In this document: positions 7,175 to 14,187 of the stretch, in pieces
Position numbering within the stretch: the stretch's first letter is position 1
How the letters are laid out: each line of letters begins with the position of its first letter
NCBI GenBank assembly: GCA_001701225.1
Contig: DAAQ01000024.1
Span: forward strand, 1-14,408
Reading direction: 5' to 3'
Origin: Bacteroidales bacterium H5
Lineage (GTDB): Bacteria; Bacteroidota; Bacteroidia; Bacteroidales; Muribaculaceae
Length of the DNA stretch: 14,408 nt
Notes under the pieces: model-generated
The model's database searches: none
What the model saw: only the letters and a program-made list of their open reading frames with translations
Told to the model about the DNA's origin: nothing
Program-made: the position numbers and the translations under genes

Positions 7175-7767
7175 AGCTCAAGGAAATTGCGTAATATCCG
7201 CTCGCCGGTGTCACCGCTCTTCTCGGGGTGGAACTGCGTGGCGTAGAAATTCTCGTATTTGAGTGCGGCACTCAGCATCATGCGCTCTGAGCCCCAGCGC
7301 ACAGTGGCTATGGTGTCGGGGCACAGGGGAGCATAGTATGAGTGGACGAAATAGACGCGCTCGCCACCCTCGATACCCCTGAACAGCTTGCTCTCGAGGT
7401 TGCCGAGATTGTTCCACCCCATGTGCGGCACCTTGTCGGCAGCCGAACGGGGCTCGAAACGGCGTATGCGGGTGTCGAAGATGCCAAGCCCCTCGGCATC
7501 ACCCTCGGCGGTGTGGCGGCACATCACCTGCATCCCCACACATATTCCCAGCACGGGGTGGCGCAGACGCACGATGGTGTCGGGGAGCCCTGTGGCGCGC
7601 AGACGTGCCAGCGCCTCCCCGCCATGCCCCACGCCGGGCAGCAGCACACGGTCGGCCTTCATTATTTCGGCAGGGTCGGCGGTAAGGCGCCATTCGGCCC
7701 CGAGACGCCCGAGGGCGTTTGTCACAGACCGGATGTTTCCGGCTCCATAGTCTATTATAGCTATCAT
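7171..7767 (-). CDS. hisH: Imidazole glycerol phosphate synthase, glutaminase subunit
   Basis: HisH is the class I glutamine amidotransferase subunit of IGP synthase. It releases ammonia from glutamine and passes it to HisF. The nucleophile is C76 in GICVGMQVM, and the rest of the triad, H180 and E182, is in ATQFHPEKSGDTG near the C-terminus. The N-terminal IIDYGAGNIRSV and the LLPGVG motif (42-47, oxyanion-strand loop) are present. At 198 residues it has the usual length. It begins 8 bp after the hisCB stop and overlaps the hisA start by four bases. It is fully intact and should act with the HisF encoded two genes downstream. Confidence 0.97.
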   Translation of the reverse strand: MIAIIDYGAGNIRSVTNALGRLGAEWRLTADPAEIMKADRVLLPGVGHGGEALARLRATGLPDTIVRLRHPVLGICVGMQVMCRHTAEGDAEGLGIFDTRIRRFEPRSAADKVPHMGWNNLGNLESKLFRGIEGGERVYFVHSYYAPLCPDTIATVRWGSERMMLSAALKYENFYATQFHPEKSGDTGERILRNFLEL

Positions 7768-7775
7768 GATATGTT

Positions 7776-9410
7776 TCAGATGATTCCCTTGCTCGATGCA
7801 AGCAGGTTGCCGTCGCGGCGTATGGCCATGCGCAGGGCGCGGGCCACGGCCTTGAAGACAGCCTCGACGACATGGTGGGTATTCTCGCCCCCGGCTGTGA
7901 TGTGCAGGTTGGCACCGAGCGCGGTGGCGAACGACTTGAAGAAATGCGGATACATCTCGGTCGGGGTGTCACCGACCCTCTCGCGGGCCAGTTCCACATC
8001 CCAGCGCACCTCGACACGGCCACCGAGGTCGAGGAGTACCGAAGCGCTGCTCTCGTCCATGGGCAGGGTGAATCCGTAACGCTCTATCCCCCGTTTGTCG
8101 CCGAGGGCCATGCGGAATGCCTCGCCAAGCGCGATGGCGACATCCTCGATGGTGTGGTGCTCGTCGACCTCAAGGTCGCCACGGCATACTGCAGTGAGCG
8201 CGAAGCCCCCGTGATGCGGAAGCTGCATCAGCATATGGTCGAAGAACTTAAGGCCCGTGTCGATATGGCTGTCGGCGGGATTGCCGTCGAGATCAAGCGA
8301 TATGTAGATGTCTGTTTCGGCGGTGCGGCGCTCGACGACCGCCACACGGTCGGACAGCACGCGCGATGGCCGTTCGCCCCGGTCATATCCGCTCAAGGCG
8401 GCAATGACACGCTCATTCTCGGCCGGAGTGCCGACGGTGATGCGGAGCATACCTCCGCAGAGGGTGACGCGGTTGCGGTTGCGCACCAGGACTCCGCAGC
8501 GGCTCAGATAATCGTAGACGGCATCGGGGTCATCGAACCTCACGAGCAGGAAATTGGCATCCGAGGGGAAGACCTCGCGGACACACCTCATCCCGCCAAG
8601 GTGCCCGGCAAGGAGCTCGCGCTGCGCCACAATCTCGGCAACCTCGCCGCTGATGTCGCGTCCGAGCTGCCGCATGAGAATCTTCTGCACCGGGCCGCTG
8701 ATGTTATAGGGATATTTGACCTGTGCCATTATCGAGGCTATGCGCGGGTCGGCAAACGCCATGCCCACGCGCAGCGAGGCCATTCCCCACGCCTTAGAGA
8801 ATGTCTGCAGCACTATCAGGTTGGGATGCTCGGCGAGCCTCGGCAGCATCGAGCCACGCGCCGAGAAATCGACGTATGCCTCGTCGACAGCCACAATGCC
8901 GTCGAACGACCGCGCGAGTCGCGATATGTCGTCAAGGTTCTCGGCGCGCCCGGTGGGATTGTTGGGCGAGCAGACCCAGATGACCTTGGTGTTGGCATCG
9001 ACGGCAGCGAGGGCCTTGTCAAAGGGGAAGGCGAAGCCGTCGTCCGGCATCACCTCGCGGTATTCGACATCGTTAATGGCCGCGGCCACCGAATAGACAC
9101 CGTATGTCGGTGCCATGGCCACCACATTGTCAATGCCCGGGTGGCAGAATATCCTGTAGACCAGGTCGATGGCCTCATCGCTTCCGGCACCCCCGATGAA
9201 GACACTCTCCGGCACGACACCCTTGAGGGCACCGATGCGCTGTTTCAGCTCGAGATGTCTCGGGTCGGGATAGCGGTTGAGCCCCGTGGCATACGGGCTC
9301 TCATTGGCGTCGAGCCATGTGTTGATGGCCCCACCCTTGAACTCGTCGCGCGCCGTCGAATAAGGCGCCAGACGCAATATGTTATCTCTGACAAAACTGA
9401 GAGGATTCAT
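7776..9410 (-). CDS. hisCB: Fused histidinol-phosphate aminotransferase / imidazoleglycerol-phosphate dehydratase
   Basis: A single 544-residue reading frame joins two histidine enzymes. Residues 1 to about 341 are HisC, a PLP-dependent class II aminotransferase-type enzyme: ANESPY (35-40), SPNNPTG (148-154), DEAYVDFS (176-183) and the PLP lysine K206 in TFSKAWGMASLRVG. A linker of about 15 residues follows (342-357). Residues about 358-544 are IGP dehydratase: VERRTAETDI, DTGLKFFDHML (384-394), DEHHTIEDVAIALGEA (416-431) and a second metal-binding HH in THHVVEAVFKA. The order is HisC then IGPD, and no HAD histidinol-phosphatase domain lies between them, unlike the bifunctional HisB of E. coli or Bacteroides. 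The continuous frame and intact motifs argue for a real fusion. The ATG lies in the first unit of a 9-bp repeat array that fills its leader. Confidence 0.95.
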   Translation of the reverse strand: MNPLSFVRDNILRLAPYSTARDEFKGGAINTWLDANESPYATGLNRYPDPRHLELKQRIGALKGVVPESVFIGGAGSDEAIDLVYRIFCHPGIDNVVAMAPTYGVYSVAAAINDVEYREVMPDDGFAFPFDKALAAVDANTKVIWVCSPNNPTGRAENLDDISRLARSFDGIVAVDEAYVDFSARGSMLPRLAEHPNLIVLQTFSKAWGMASLRVGMAFADPRIASIMAQVKYPYNISGPVQKILMRQLGRDISGEVAEIVAQRELLAGHLGGMRCVREVFPSDANFLLVRFDDPDAVYDYLSRCGVLVRNRNRVTLCGGMLRITVGTPAENERVIAALSGYDRGERPSRVLSDRVAVVERRTAETDIYISLDLDGNPADSHIDTGLKFFDHMLMQLPHHGGFALTAVCRGDLEVDEHHTIEDVAIALGEAFRMALGDKRGIERYGFTLPMDESSASVLLDLGGRVEVRWDVELARERVGDTPTEMYPHFFKSFATALGANLHITAGGENTHHVVEAVFKAVARALRMAIRRDGNLLASSKGII

Positions 9411-9556
9411 TGTAAGCTGTATAAGCGATATAAGTTGTATAAGTTATATGTGTTATATAAGTTTTATAAGTCTTATAAGTCTTATAAGTCTTATAAATTT
9501 TTAAATCTTATAACCCTATAACCTCATAACCCTATAACCATTAACCTTTAACCTAA
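9408..9556. repeat. 9-bp array plus 7-bp repeats in hisD/hisCB spacer
   Basis: Ten 9-base units of the form NNNTATAAG run from 9408 to 9497 on the plus strand: cattgtaag, ctgtataag, cgatataag, ttgtataag, ttatatgtg, ttatataag, ttttataag, tcttataag, tcttataag, tcttataaa. The first contains the complement of the hisCB start codon. Copies 7-9 are nearly identical, which suggests recent slippage. From about 9498 to 9556 the sequence becomes AACC-containing heptads that include the hisD stop codon. The spacer is very AT-rich against GC-rich flanking genes. Confidence 0.8.
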
Positions 9557-10822
9557 TCTCACCTCTGCGGCGCGGGCGTGGGCCTCGAGGCCCTCGGCAC
9601 GGGCCATAGCCGTGATGACCGGGGCTATCGCACCCAGACCCGCGGGCGTGAGTTCCTGGAATGTTATGCGGTGCATGAAGCTCTCGAGGCTGACACCGCT
9701 CATCGAGCGCGCCCAGCCACCCGTAGGCAGCGTATGGTTTGTGCCCGAGGCATAGTCGCCCGCACTCTCGGGCGAATAATTGCCGATAAAGACGCTTCCG
9801 GCAGCGCGGATGTCGGCGGCGGCATCCCACGGACGCTCGACCGACAGAATTAGATGCTCCGGGGCATACAGGTTGGCAAACGCCACCATCTCCTCGCGGC
9901 TCTCAACAACCACGACGCGGCTATGGGCGAGCGACCCGGCCACCGAATCGCGGCGCGGCAGCGTGGCGGCCATCCGCTTGGTCTCGGCGACGATGGCACG
10001 TCCCATCTCCTCGGAGTCGGTCACGGCGATGGCCTGCGAGTCGGGGCCATGTTCGGCCTGCGAGAGCATATCGGCGGCCACAAACGAGGCATTTGCCGTA
10101 TGGTCGGCCATCACCATCACCTCGCTCGGGCCTGCGGGCATATCTATCGCCGTCACATCGCTCACCATCTGCTTGGCCTTGGTGACATAACGGTTGCCCG
10201 GCCCGAATATCTTGTGTACACGCCCGATGCTCTCGGTGCCGTATGCCATCGCGGCCACAGCCTGGGCGCCACCCACACGATATATCCGGTCAATCCCGGC
10301 CTCGCGGGCGGCATACAGTATCTCCGGGGCAATCGGATGACCCTTGGCCTGCGGTGTGAACATCACCACCTCGCGGCATCCGGCCAGACGGGCGGGGATG
10401 CCCAGCATCAGCACGGTCGAGAAGAGCGGCGCACGTCCGCCGGGGACATAAAGCCCTACCCTCTCGATAGGCACGGCACGCTGCTCGCACCTCACGCCGT
10501 CGACGGTCTCCACCATCACGTCGGCAGGGCGCTGCGCCTCGTGGAACGCCCGGATATTGGCGGCGGCACGGCGTATGGCGGTACCGACATGCCCCTTGAC
10601 CTTGGAGCAACCCTCGGCAATCTCCTCCTCGCTCACACACAGGGCCGTCAGCTCCACACCGTCAATCTCGAGGGCAAGACGCCGCAGGGCGGTATCCCCC
10701 CCGGTGCGCACGGCCTCGACAATCTCGGCCACACGACGGGCCACGGCGGGGTCGTCCGAGGGTATGTTGCGGCGTGTCAGCGATTCGAGGTCGCCCGGAG
10801 CGGGATGAATTATGAGATCCAT
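9548..10822 (-). CDS. hisD: Histidinol dehydrogenase
   Basis: HisD performs the last two steps of histidine synthesis, oxidising L-histidinol to histidinal and then to histidine with two NAD+. It is a zinc enzyme of the cytoplasm. Visible family motifs are YVPGGRAPLFSTVLM (125-139), IFGPGNRYVTKAKQ (205-218), DMPAGPSEV (227-235), SQAEHGPDSQ (254-263), APEHLI (320-325) and GDYASGTNHTLPTGG (355-369). By comparison with the E. coli enzyme, the zinc ligands are Q255, H258, D356 and H415, and the catalytic pair is E322/H323; all are present. The 424 residues match the usual length. Its ATG overlaps the hisG stop by one base (TAATG). The stop codon lies in a repeat unit of the 137-bp spacer to hisCB. 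Confidence 0.98.
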   Translation of the reverse strand: MDLIIHPAPGDLESLTRRNIPSDDPAVARRVAEIVEAVRTGGDTALRRLALEIDGVELTALCVSEEEIAEGCSKVKGHVGTAIRRAAANIRAFHEAQRPADVMVETVDGVRCEQRAVPIERVGLYVPGGRAPLFSTVLMLGIPARLAGCREVVMFTPQAKGHPIAPEILYAAREAGIDRIYRVGGAQAVAAMAYGTESIGRVHKIFGPGNRYVTKAKQMVSDVTAIDMPAGPSEVMVMADHTANASFVAADMLSQAEHGPDSQAIAVTDSEEMGRAIVAETKRMAATLPRRDSVAGSLAHSRVVVVESREEMVAFANLYAPEHLILSVERPWDAAADIRAAGSVFIGNYSPESAGDYASGTNHTLPTGGWARSMSGVSLESFMHRITFQELTPAGLGAIAPVITAMARAEGLEAHARAAEVRLG

Positions 10823-11673
10823 TATCTTATGAGGTTTTCGAGATTCAACACCAGTATGTCTTCGGCCCCGATGGCCTTGAGACGCTCAATCTTGTCCCAC
10901 AGCTCATCCTCGGACACCACTGCGTGGAGCGATCGCCACTCGCCGTCGGCCAGCGGAAGCACCGTCGGACTCTTCATTCCAGGCAGTATCCCTATCGCCT
11001 CGCCGACAACCGCAGCGGGGATATTCATCAGTATATATTTCATGCCGCGACTGTCGAGTATCGACGAGAAGCGGAACTTGAGCTTGTCTATCTCGGCCAG
11101 CTTGTCGGCGTCAAGCCCGGGGGTGGCGATGAGCACGGCCTCAGAGTCAAACACGCGCTCGACCTCGCGCAGACCGTTCTGTATCAGTGTGCCACCCGAT
11201 GACACAATGTCGAATATGGCGTCTGCCATCCCCACGGCGGGAGCAATCTCGACGCTCCCCGCAATCTCGTGTATCTCGGCGTCTATACCCTCGCGCTCCA
11301 GCCATGAGGCAAGAATCCTGGGGTATGACGTGGCTATGCGACGACCCTGCAGCCACGTCGGCGATACGTAATCGACCTCGCGGGGCACGGCGATGGATAT
11401 GCGGCAACGCCCGAATCCGAGCTTCATCACGCACTCGACCTTCTGCCCCTTCTCGGCGACCTCGTTGAGTCCCACAATGCCTATGTCGGCCACCCCCATG
11501 GCCACCGCCTGGGGTATGTCGTCGTCGCGGAGGTAGAGAATCTCCATCCCGAACCCCTCGGCCATGGAGAGCAATTTCCGGCTACCGCCGGCGGTGCGTA
11601 TTCCGGCATCGCGCAGCAGCGCCAGACTCTCCTCGTTGAGACGTCCCTTCGACTGTATAGCTATCTTTAACAT
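10822..11673 (-). CDS. hisG: ATP phosphoribosyltransferase (long form)
   Basis: HisG condenses ATP and PRPP, the first and normally feedback-controlled step of histidine synthesis. The catalytic domains cover about residues 1-205, with the N-terminal IAIQSKGRLNEESLALL and the PRPP-binding stretch ADAIFDIVSSGGTL (150-163). A C-terminal domain of about 75 residues (about 208-283) makes this the long, hexameric HisG-L type that binds histidine allosterically, so no separate HisZ is needed. The length of 283 residues is slightly shorter than E. coli HisG (299). It is the first gene of the operon, 30 bp downstream of a good promoter. I see no histidine-rich leader peptide, so classical attenuation is not supported here. 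Confidence 0.97.
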   Translation of the reverse strand: MLKIAIQSKGRLNEESLALLRDAGIRTAGGSRKLLSMAEGFGMEILYLRDDDIPQAVAMGVADIGIVGLNEVAEKGQKVECVMKLGFGRCRISIAVPREVDYVSPTWLQGRRIATSYPRILASWLEREGIDAEIHEIAGSVEIAPAVGMADAIFDIVSSGGTLIQNGLREVERVFDSEAVLIATPGLDADKLAEIDKLKFRFSSILDSRGMKYILMNIPAAVVGEAIGILPGMKSPTVLPLADGEWRSLHAVVSEDELWDKIERLKAIGAEDILVLNLENLIR

Positions 11674-11703
11674 CTTCTTTTATAATTTCACCGTTCAAAA
11701 GTG

Positions 11704-11735
11704 CAAAAGTAAACAAAAATCCGCCATTTGCCAAC
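11704..11735 (-). promoter_or_regulatory. Bacteroidetes-type promoter of the his operon
   Basis: On the minus strand TACTTTTG (11711-11704) matches TAnnTTTG exactly. GTTG (11735-11732), three of four bases of the TTTG -33 box, lies 20 bp upstream. Transcription would begin near 11697, leaving a short leader of about 24 nt before the hisG ATG. That is too short for a leader peptide or riboswitch downstream of this start site. Confidence 0.6.
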
Positions 11736-11809
11736 ATTATGACACCACATTTTGCGCTCAGCCGCCATCCTGATATAAAAACCCACCCCTCGCCCACCTC
11801 ATCACCATC

Positions 11810-11847
11810 CGGCCAAGTTTGGAAGTAAAATTCGGCCAAATTCGGAA
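11810..11847. repeat. Short direct repeat upstream of hisG
   Basis: CGGCCAAGTTTGGAA (11810-11824) and CGGCCAAATTCGGAA (11833-11847) match at 13 of 15 positions with a 23-bp period, about two helical turns. They lie about 75 bp upstream of the hisG -33 box. They could be paired binding sites for a regulator, but nothing else supports that. Confidence 0.4.
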
Positions 11848-12049
11848 ACAGAAGATAGCATTTATCTTAATTACAATAAGTTAGCTCTCATCGCATTTTT
11901 CACAAAAATTGTCCTCAAAATCGCCCGAATCGGGTGCTTGTTGTGCCCGTGGGATGCCTGAGGGACTGAGGAGGCTGGCAGATTGGTCTGTCGGGGCGAC
12001 AAAATTTCGGTATTTGCATCACAATTTGCCATAATCCGTTGCAAAATGC

Positions 12050-12080
12050 TTTGATTATGCACGGATTATTACTAATTTTG
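12050..12080 (+). promoter_or_regulatory. Bacteroidetes-type promoter of the C10 protease gene
   Basis: TTTG (12050-12053) and TAATTTTG (12073-12080, exact TAnnTTTG) are separated by 19 bp, a canonical spacing for the Bacteroidetes primary sigma factor. The predicted start is near 12087, giving a leader of about 27 nt before the ATG at 12114. Confidence 0.75.
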
Positions 12081-12113
12081 TCATCGCAATAACCCAATCA
12101 GACAAATCACATT

Positions 12114-14177
12114 ATGTTCAGACATCGCATACGCCTCACGGTTGTAGGCACAGCCCTCATCACAGCCCTCTTCGTGTGCGGGGCGCCGGTGACGCCCGAT
12201 GCTGCGCTCGGACGTATCGAGGCCGAGGCTCCGCAGTATAAGCCCGGCAAAGCCGCGGCAAAGATGCGCCTTGTGCATACCCACAGCTCGGATGCCGTGC
12301 CGATGGTCTACGTGTTTGCGGGAGCGGACGGTTTTGCCGTCGCCCCGGCGGACGATGCAGCCCCGGCCCTTCTCGGCTACGGCACATCATTTGACCCCGA
12401 AAACATCCCCGACAACATGCAATGGTGGCTCGGCGAGTATGCCCGCGAAATCGAATGGCTTAAGTCCAATCCGTCGCCCCTCAGCGAGAATGCCCCCGAA
12501 GACCATCCTGCTATCGAGGCCCTGGTGACGTCGAACTGGGGCCAGGATTTTCCATTTAACCTCCTGTGCCCGCAAACCTCAGGAGGACGGAGTGTGACAG
12601 GATGCGTAGCCACCGCGCTCGCCCAGATTGTCAACTATCACCAATGGCCGCAAGGGCCCGGTACTGGCACACATTCCTATGAATGGAATGACCAGACGCT
12701 GTCATTCGACTATGGCGCGACGACATTCGACTGGTCGCTCATCAAGGATAGATACCCGTATTACGAAACCTCCGACGAGGAGCGCCAGGAGGTGGCCAAG
12801 CTGATGCTGGCCTGTGGCATCGGCACCGACATGGGTTATTCGGCATACGCTTCGGGAGCATACGATTTCAATGTGCCCAGACTGCTGACCCGGCATTTAG
12901 GCTATGACGCCGGCATCAAATACCTGAGACGCGACTATTATTCGGCTTCCGGGTGGGACGGAATCATCTACGGTGAGCTTGCCGCAGGCAGACCCGTGCT
13001 GTATTGCGGGTCTACAGGCAGCGTCGGGCACGCATTTGTCTGCGACGGTTATAGCTCGGGCGGATACTATCATATCAACTGGGGCTGGAACGGCATGTCA
13101 GACGGTTTCTTCCGGCTCTCGGCCCTTAATCCTCTTGAAGAAGGTATAGGGGGGTCGGACAGCGGCTACGGGTACAATCAATCGCAATGTGCCGTGACAG
13201 GCATACGGCCCGCAGACGGAACCACACCCGAGAGATTCATATCCCTCTATGCTTTTGGCCCGATGATATGGAATGCTGACGAAGGCTACTTCACATTCGA
13301 CGACACATATAATGGAATCTATAATTATTCGGGAGAAGACCTCGAGGTGGAATTAGGCGTCAGGCTCGAGGACATCTCTGGTGAGAGCCATTATGCCGGG
13401 GAAGGTGTGACCATCACAATACCGGGATTTTCTGAAGGCCTAATCCACGGTGAAGACGGAATCCGGCCGGTCTATCCGACAGAACTGCCCGCAGGTATGT
13501 ACACGGCACACCCCGTGGTACGCAATCCCGGTTCCGGCACATGGCAGCAAATCTTCATTCCCTATGGCAAATCGGGAACTGTTTTCGTGACAAAAGAGGA
13601 GGACGGGACTGTCACTGTCGGGAAAAAAGAGACACAGAATTACTCATTCCTCACCCTGGTCGGGAGCGTAAACGGCTGGGATATAGAGAATATAATCTAT
13701 CGCCTGCGCCGCAAGACCGACGAGAACCGCAATACGGTCTATGAGGGCACCGTCAACCTGCCCGGCGGACTGAACGAGTTCAAGTTTGGCACCTCGAGGA
13801 TGACTTGGGACTACATATATGGGGCTTTCTCGACAAATCCTGTCTCTACCCTCTTCACAGATGACGATTTCACATCAGCAAAGAGTTCAGAGACCATGGC
13901 AATTATTTCGGGCGGCAACAGTATGGCGCTTCCTCAGGCATGGCCAGGAGGTAAGATGACCATACGCGTGTCATTGGACGAACATACCGCACAGTTCTCA
14001 TGGGAGTCGGAAGGACTCTCTGCCCTCGGGACAATCGAGGCCGAAGGTGACGGCCCTGTGGATGTATATAACCTGCAGGGGATGCCGGTGCGCAAGGGTG
14101 TCATGGCCGACGAGGCCACACAGGGACTCCCCGCAGGCATCTATATAGTGAACGGAAAGAAAATATTAGTGAAATAA
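12114..14177 (+). CDS. Secreted C10 (streptopain-like) cysteine protease
   Basis: A 687-residue exported cysteine protease of MEROPS family C10 (streptopain, interpain and periodontain relatives). A basic start and hydrophobic stretch (about 1-25) form a signal peptide. Cys22 lacks a proper lipobox. A Spi/propeptide-like segment follows (about 30-115; FAGADGFAVAPADDAAPALLGYG). The catalytic domain carries TGCVATALAQIVNYHQWP with nucleophile C164, VGHAFVCDGY with catalytic H306, and INWGWNG (321-327). After about residue 370 come beta-rich regions. Residues about 512-630 (TLVGSVNGWD, GGLNEFKFGTSRMTWDYIYG) recall carbohydrate-binding or Ig-like modules of SusE/F-type proteins, though weakly. 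The C-terminus (VYNLQGMPVRKG..GLPAGIYIVNGKKILVK) resembles tails of Bacteroidales secreted proteins, related to type IX sorting domains. It is divergent from the his operon, with no functional link evident. Confidence 0.92.
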   Translation: MFRHRIRLTVVGTALITALFVCGAPVTPDAALGRIEAEAPQYKPGKAAAKMRLVHTHSSDAVPMVYVFAGADGFAVAPADDAAPALLGYGTSFDPENIPDNMQWWLGEYAREIEWLKSNPSPLSENAPEDHPAIEALVTSNWGQDFPFNLLCPQTSGGRSVTGCVATALAQIVNYHQWPQGPGTGTHSYEWNDQTLSFDYGATTFDWSLIKDRYPYYETSDEERQEVAKLMLACGIGTDMGYSAYASGAYDFNVPRLLTRHLGYDAGIKYLRRDYYSASGWDGIIYGELAAGRPVLYCGSTGSVGHAFVCDGYSSGGYYHINWGWNGMSDGFFRLSALNPLEEGIGGSDSGYGYNQSQCAVTGIRPADGTTPERFISLYAFGPMIWNADEGYFTFDDTYNGIYNYSGEDLEVELGVRLEDISGESHYAGEGVTITIPGFSEGLIHGEDGIRPVYPTELPAGMYTAHPVVRNPGSGTWQQIFIPYGKSGTVFVTKEEDGTVTVGKKETQNYSFLTLVGSVNGWDIENIIYRLRRKTDENRNTVYEGTVNLPGGLNEFKFGTSRMTWDYIYGAFSTNPVSTLFTDDDFTSAKSSETMAIISGGNSMALPQAWPGGKMTIRVSLDEHTAQFSWESEGLSALGTIEAEGDGPVDVYNLQGMPVRKGVMADEATQGLPAGIYIVNGKKILVK
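12147..12331 (+). repeat. Direct repeat copy 1 (5' part of protease gene)
   Basis: This stretch of 185 bp codes for part of the signal peptide and pro-region of the first protease. It matches 14224-14408 at 182 of 185 positions, compared by eye, in the same reading frame. The differing bases include the Phe20/Ser and Asp29/Glu codons. Copy 1 may extend further, because copy 2 is cut by the window end. Confidence 0.95.
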
Positions 14178-14187
14178 ATACATAACC

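Larger units (their letters stand above)
11674..12113. other. Divergent intergenic region hisG / C10 protease
   Basis: This is a 440-bp gap between the divergent hisG and protease genes. It holds one promoter for each direction (11704-11735 minus, 12050-12080 plus) and a short direct repeat (11810-11847). A GC-richer block at about 11930-11996 contains a small palindrome (CCCGAATCGGG) in otherwise AT-rich DNA. Short open frames exist on the minus strand but show no recognisable protein features. I see no tRNA or known riboswitch. Confidence 0.6.

Noticed and set aside
7872..9521. Long plus-strand open frame (549 codons) opposite hisCB, and similar long antisense frames at 635-1897 and 9854-11371
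   Set aside because: They are mirror frames of well-supported genes in GC-rich DNA. Their translations are rich in His, Gly and Arg with no recognisable domain, and the first ends in the 9-bp array as a KLYKLYK-like string.
9408..9556. Mobile element or attachment site in the hisD/hisCB spacer
   Set aside because: There is no transposase, terminal inverted repeats or target duplication, only short-period tandem repeats.
11674..11703. Histidine leader peptide / attenuator upstream of hisG
   Set aside because: The predicted leader is only about 24 nt, and no run of histidine codons is present.
11871..12097. Small minus-strand frames of 60-63 codons in the hisG/protease gap
   Set aside because: They have no family resemblance or promoter, and they overlap the plus-strand promoter region.
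12171..12185. Lipoprotein signal (Cys22) in the C10 protease
   Set aside because: The residues before the cysteine (L-F-V) do not fit a lipobox, which needs a small residue at -1. The paralog has S-V-C, which also fails.
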